Made by a program: the position numbers and the translations under genes. DNA of 64,000 bases from an uncultured bacterium (GTDB lineage: Bacteria; Myxococcota_A; Bradymonadia; UBA7976; VGTA01): NCBI GenBank assembly GCA_943788935.1, contig CALSSE010000011.1:372001-436000 (forward strand), in the 5' to 3' direction. Positions 61,735-64,000 of this stretch are shown here, piece after piece (position 1 is the first letter of the stretch; every line of letters starts with the position of its first letter). Below the pieces are notes generated by a model. The model saw only the letters and a list, made by a program, of their open reading frames with translations. It searched no databases and was not told where the DNA came from.

Positions 61735-63132
61735 ATGATCGATGAGAACAGCCCACATGAATGGGATGGACCCACAGGCTTTGATCCATTCACCCCTCAC
61801 GTGAGGATCGTCAGTCTTGGAGGAATAAAGGTTCATGAGGGAGCATGGACTTGCATGGAGACTCTCTTAGCTTTACTAAAACGATCTGCAGAATCGGTGA
61901 CCGCTGAAGGGACACTCGTCCAAGAAGATAGTCGATTCTATGCTCAATTTAATGGTTTACGAGCGACATTTGAGACTTCTTTGGTTGGTATGAGGAGTTC
62001 ATGGTTAGGATTACTTTGGGTAGATGCTAGACATGACAAAGAGTGGATAAGACTCTCAACACAACACGCCTTGGATGAGCTCGCTACTTGGCAGAGCGTC
62101 CGAGAGCGACAAGGAGAGACTTCACCGCCAGAGGTCATCATTTGGATCGAGGAGCATGATCAGGAGAATGAACGTTCTAAGATGAGCTCGATGGTTCAGC
62201 AGGCGTTAAATCGGATCAAGCGGTTTTGTCAGCATATTCGAGTGAGTGTTCTCTCTGACATGTTTAGTCATATCTCTTCAGGCCCGGAGGCTGATCAGTG
62301 TCACTCGATATGGGAGCGATTAACATATGAGCTCTCTACTGATGCGATTTTGCGGAGAGCAGAAGAGACGCAAGATCACTCAACCCTTGTAGAGTATATC
62401 GATGATATGGTTTTGCTTCCGGCAGGTACCTTTTATCAAGGAGGTCCTCAAATCTCTTCTAGCGCTGAGCGTCCTCGTCACCAAGTCAAGATCTCCAACT
62501 CATTTTGGGTAGGACAGACCGCGGTGACTCATCGATTATGGGAGACGGTGATGGGAGATGGGAAGGGTCGAGATAGTGGCCTTGAGCCAAAGGCTGAGGT
62601 GTCCTGGTTTGAGGCGCTTCATTTCTGTAACAGGTTGAGCGAGCAATCTCAGCTAGAGCCAGTCTATAAGATAGAAGATCATCAGCTCCCGCGAGTGATC
62701 TATAAGACCTCTAGTTCAGGTTTCCGTCTCCTCACCGAATCGGAGTGGGAATATGCCTGTTTAGGTGGACAGCGTACATCGCTCACCGCGCCACCTTTCT
62801 CCCCGATCCCCGCTTGGACTCAGCAGCGCTCTCAGCTTAAGGTTCACCCTGTCGCTCAGCTGTTTCCGAACCAATGGGGGCTTTATGATTGCTTAGGTAA
62901 TGTCGCAGAATGGTGTCAAGATGAGTACCATGCTCATGCCTATCAAGAGCGAAGACGTTTAACGTCAGATCCTTGTGAATATCACAGTGATGGTGGAGAG
63001 CGTGTGATTAGGGGAGGAGCTTTTGATAGCGTTGAATATTTAGTGACTCCCTCACGACGAGATGCTTGTAGGCCACAGAAGAGGTGGTCTAGCATTGGTT
63101 TCCGTGTGGCTAGATCACACCAAAGTAAATAA
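61735..63132 (+). CDS. Formylglycine-generating-enzyme (SUMF1/FGE-sulfatase) domain protein
   Basis: 465 residues. The N-terminal 205 residues are unassigned, with an alpha/beta feel (SWLGLLWVDARHDKEWIRLS, PEVIIWIEEHDQ). Residues about 215-462 form an FGE-sulfatase domain: MVLLPAGTFYQGGPQISSSA, PRHQVKISNSFWVGQTAVTH, GFRLLTESEWEYACLGG, WGLYDCLGNVAEWCQDEY, ERVIRGGAFDS and IGFRVAR. Members oxidise cysteine in sulfatases or, often in Myxococcota, act as kinase-associated or C-type-lectin-like binding domains. The catalytic Cys pair of true FGE is not evident, so an enzymatic role is doubtful. It follows the FHA gene directly and may share its signalling context. Confidence 0.9.
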   Translation: MIDENSPHEWDGPTGFDPFTPHVRIVSLGGIKVHEGAWTCMETLLALLKRSAESVTAEGTLVQEDSRFYAQFNGLRATFETSLVGMRSSWLGLLWVDARHDKEWIRLSTQHALDELATWQSVRERQGETSPPEVIIWIEEHDQENERSKMSSMVQQALNRIKRFCQHIRVSVLSDMFSHISSGPEADQCHSIWERLTYELSTDAILRRAEETQDHSTLVEYIDDMVLLPAGTFYQGGPQISSSAERPRHQVKISNSFWVGQTAVTHRLWETVMGDGKGRDSGLEPKAEVSWFEALHFCNRLSEQSQLEPVYKIEDHQLPRVIYKTSSSGFRLLTESEWEYACLGGQRTSLTAPPFSPIPAWTQQRSQLKVHPVAQLFPNQWGLYDCLGNVAEWCQDEYHAHAYQERRRLTSDPCEYHSDGGERVIRGGAFDSVEYLVTPSRRDACRPQKRWSSIGFRVARSHQSK

Positions 63133-63154
63133 ATTTCATATAAAGGACACTGTT

Positions 63155-64000
63155 ATGAAGAAGCGCTTACTCTGTTTTTTGTCAATATCGATCTTGATGA
63201 TCGCCAGCGTCGCTTGTGATGATGGATCGGAGAGCGCAGGAGAGAGCGCAGGAGAGAGCGCAGGAGAGAGCGCAGGAGAGAGCGCAGGAGAGAGCGCAGG
63301 AGAGAGCGCAGGAGAGAGCGCAGGAGAGAGCGCAGGAGAGAGCGCAGGAGAGAGCGCTACTGACCCCTTCTCTTCACTCACCGCTCAGGTAGAGGTTGAG
63401 TTCGATGAGGTAAGTGGGCTTCACCTTAACTGTCGAGCCTTAGAGGACTGTTTCTTCGCGCAAGGCTACTATCACGCAGCTCACCGATTCACCCAGATGG
63501 ACATCAACCGTCTCTTTCCTCAGGGCCGTGTTGGAGAGAGAATCGGTAATCTCGCTCTCAGCACTGATCAGAGGAGTCGGTTGATCTTTTCTACCACCGA
63601 CGGAGGATCTATCGAAGAGCAGATGTGGGCTTCGACCAATGAAGAGAGTAAGATGATGTTAGAGTCATATTCTCGAGGGGTGAACGCTTGGCTCACTAAA
63701 TGGCGCTCTGGAGATCCGGATGCACAACTGAGTGAAGAATATGATTTCTCGGTATTTGATAAAAGCACGATTAGAGATTGGACACCTCTTGATAGTCTCT
63801 CTGTCGCGCTGGTGTTAGTGCAAGATCTGACGGAGAGATCAGGGCGTCATCTCCGTAACGCAGAGCTTTTGAACTCATTTGGGCCCGCTCTCTATTTTGA
63901 TCTCTTTGGGGACGCTCCGGCTTTTCCAACAGCGGTATTGACAGGATCAGAAGGAGTAGATGCGGTGGCTCCACCGCTCATGAGGAGTGAAGAGAAGGAG
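63155..64000 (+). CDS. Penicillin-acylase-family lipoprotein (N-terminal part, cut by right edge)
   Basis: Read directly: ATG at 63155 with AAGGA seven bases upstream, open for 282 codons to the window edge. A lipoprotein signal (MKKRLLCFLSISILMIASVAC) is followed by ten ESAG tetrapeptides and then sequence typical of the penicillin amidase alpha subunit: VEVEFDEVSGLHLNCRALED, CFFAQGYYHAAHRFTQMDIN and a GRVGERIG segment. These enzymes are N-terminal nucleophile hydrolases that cleave amides, including acyl-homoserine lactones; the catalytic Ser lies beyond the edge and cannot be checked. It starts 22 bp after the FGE-domain gene. A lipid anchor is unusual for a family that is mostly periplasmic and soluble. 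Confidence 0.85.
   Translation, partial: MKKRLLCFLSISILMIASVACDDGSESAGESAGESAGESAGESAGESAGESAGESAGESAGESAGESATDPFSSLTAQVEVEFDEVSGLHLNCRALEDCFFAQGYYHAAHRFTQMDINRLFPQGRVGERIGNLALSTDQRSRLIFSTTDGGSIEEQMWASTNEESKMMLESYSRGVNAWLTKWRSGDPDAQLSEEYDFSVFDKSTIRDWTPLDSLSVALVLVQDLTERSGRHLRNAELLNSFGPALYFDLFGDAPAFPTAVLTGSEGVDAVAPPLMRSEEKE
63230..63356. repeat. 12-bp tandem array encoding ESAG
   Basis: Ten consecutive identical copies of GAGAGCGCAGGA (63230-63349) plus a partial one, directly after the lipoprotein signal of the penicillin-acylase-like gene. The unit keeps frame, so copy number changes only the linker length. Confidence 0.95.

Noticed and set aside
63136..63381. Minus-strand open frame rich in SPAL repeats
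   Set aside because: Antisense of the 12-bp ESAG array in the penicillin-acylase-like gene, which has a good ribosome site and signal peptide.

Overview
This is a 64 kb chromosomal window of moderate GC from a Gram-negative bacterium. Several things point to a Myxococcota/Bradymonadales-type deltaproteobacterium: a TonB-like protein with the AgmX/PglI C-terminal domain beside a TolQ/TolR motor and giant TPR proteins, a short (class 3-like) polysaccharide export lipoprotein paired with an outer-membrane barrel, a Ser/Thr kinase with a PEGA domain, FHA and sulfatase-modifying-factor proteins, and cysteine-rich lipoproteins. The lineage is inferred from gene content only. I saw no insertion sequence, integrase, phage gene or CRISPR array.

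Layout. 1-3.1 kb (minus strand): a hydrocarbon-oxidation island with a P450-like protein cut by the left edge, a TetR regulator and an AlkB-type membrane hydroxylase, with a palindromic candidate operator upstream. 3.1-7.1 kb: a CnoX-type thioredoxin-TPR chaperone, a divergent large unknown protein and tRNA-Leu(CAA). 7.3-21.1 kb (plus strand): YdjM-like hydrolase, a stand-alone RND pump translationally coupled to a caspase-like/PDZ-like/TlpA fusion, lysine 2,3-aminomutase, a REC-EAL protein, an EHD-like dynamin GTPase, and a degenerate plus an intact lytic transglycosylase. 21.1-23.6 kb: two tRNA-Gly(GCC) genes, rpsA and an IHF/HU gene. 23.7-28.3 kb: folK, a DsbA-like lipoprotein-sized exported oxidoreductase, a Pal/OmpA lipoprotein and a CpoB-like protein.

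28.4-44.4 kb (minus strand) is the most interesting block: lipoprotein, three large TPR proteins, small exported protein, TolQ, two TolR proteins (one lacking the proton-carrying Asp), an AgmX/GltG-like TonB protein, a small periplasmic protein, an outer-membrane barrel and an OPX lipoprotein. It reads as a trans-envelope machine comparable in composition to the Agl-Glt gliding apparatus, placed against a polysaccharide exit pair. 44.5-54.5 kb (minus strand): obg, rpmA, rplU, a large unknown membrane protein, recO fused in frame to a lipoprotein, mgtE and rnr.

54.7-64 kb (mostly plus strand): a Ser/Thr kinase, a parvulin-like lipoprotein, a PEGA-like membrane protein, a fumarylacetoacetase-family enzyme, an FHA protein whose gene is split by a frameshift inside a repeat tract, an FGE-sulfatase-domain protein and a penicillin-acylase-family lipoprotein cut by the right edge.

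A theme across the window is in-frame tandem repeats (12, 18, 21, 24 and 27 bp units) in genes for envelope or signalling proteins, several with identical consecutive copies.
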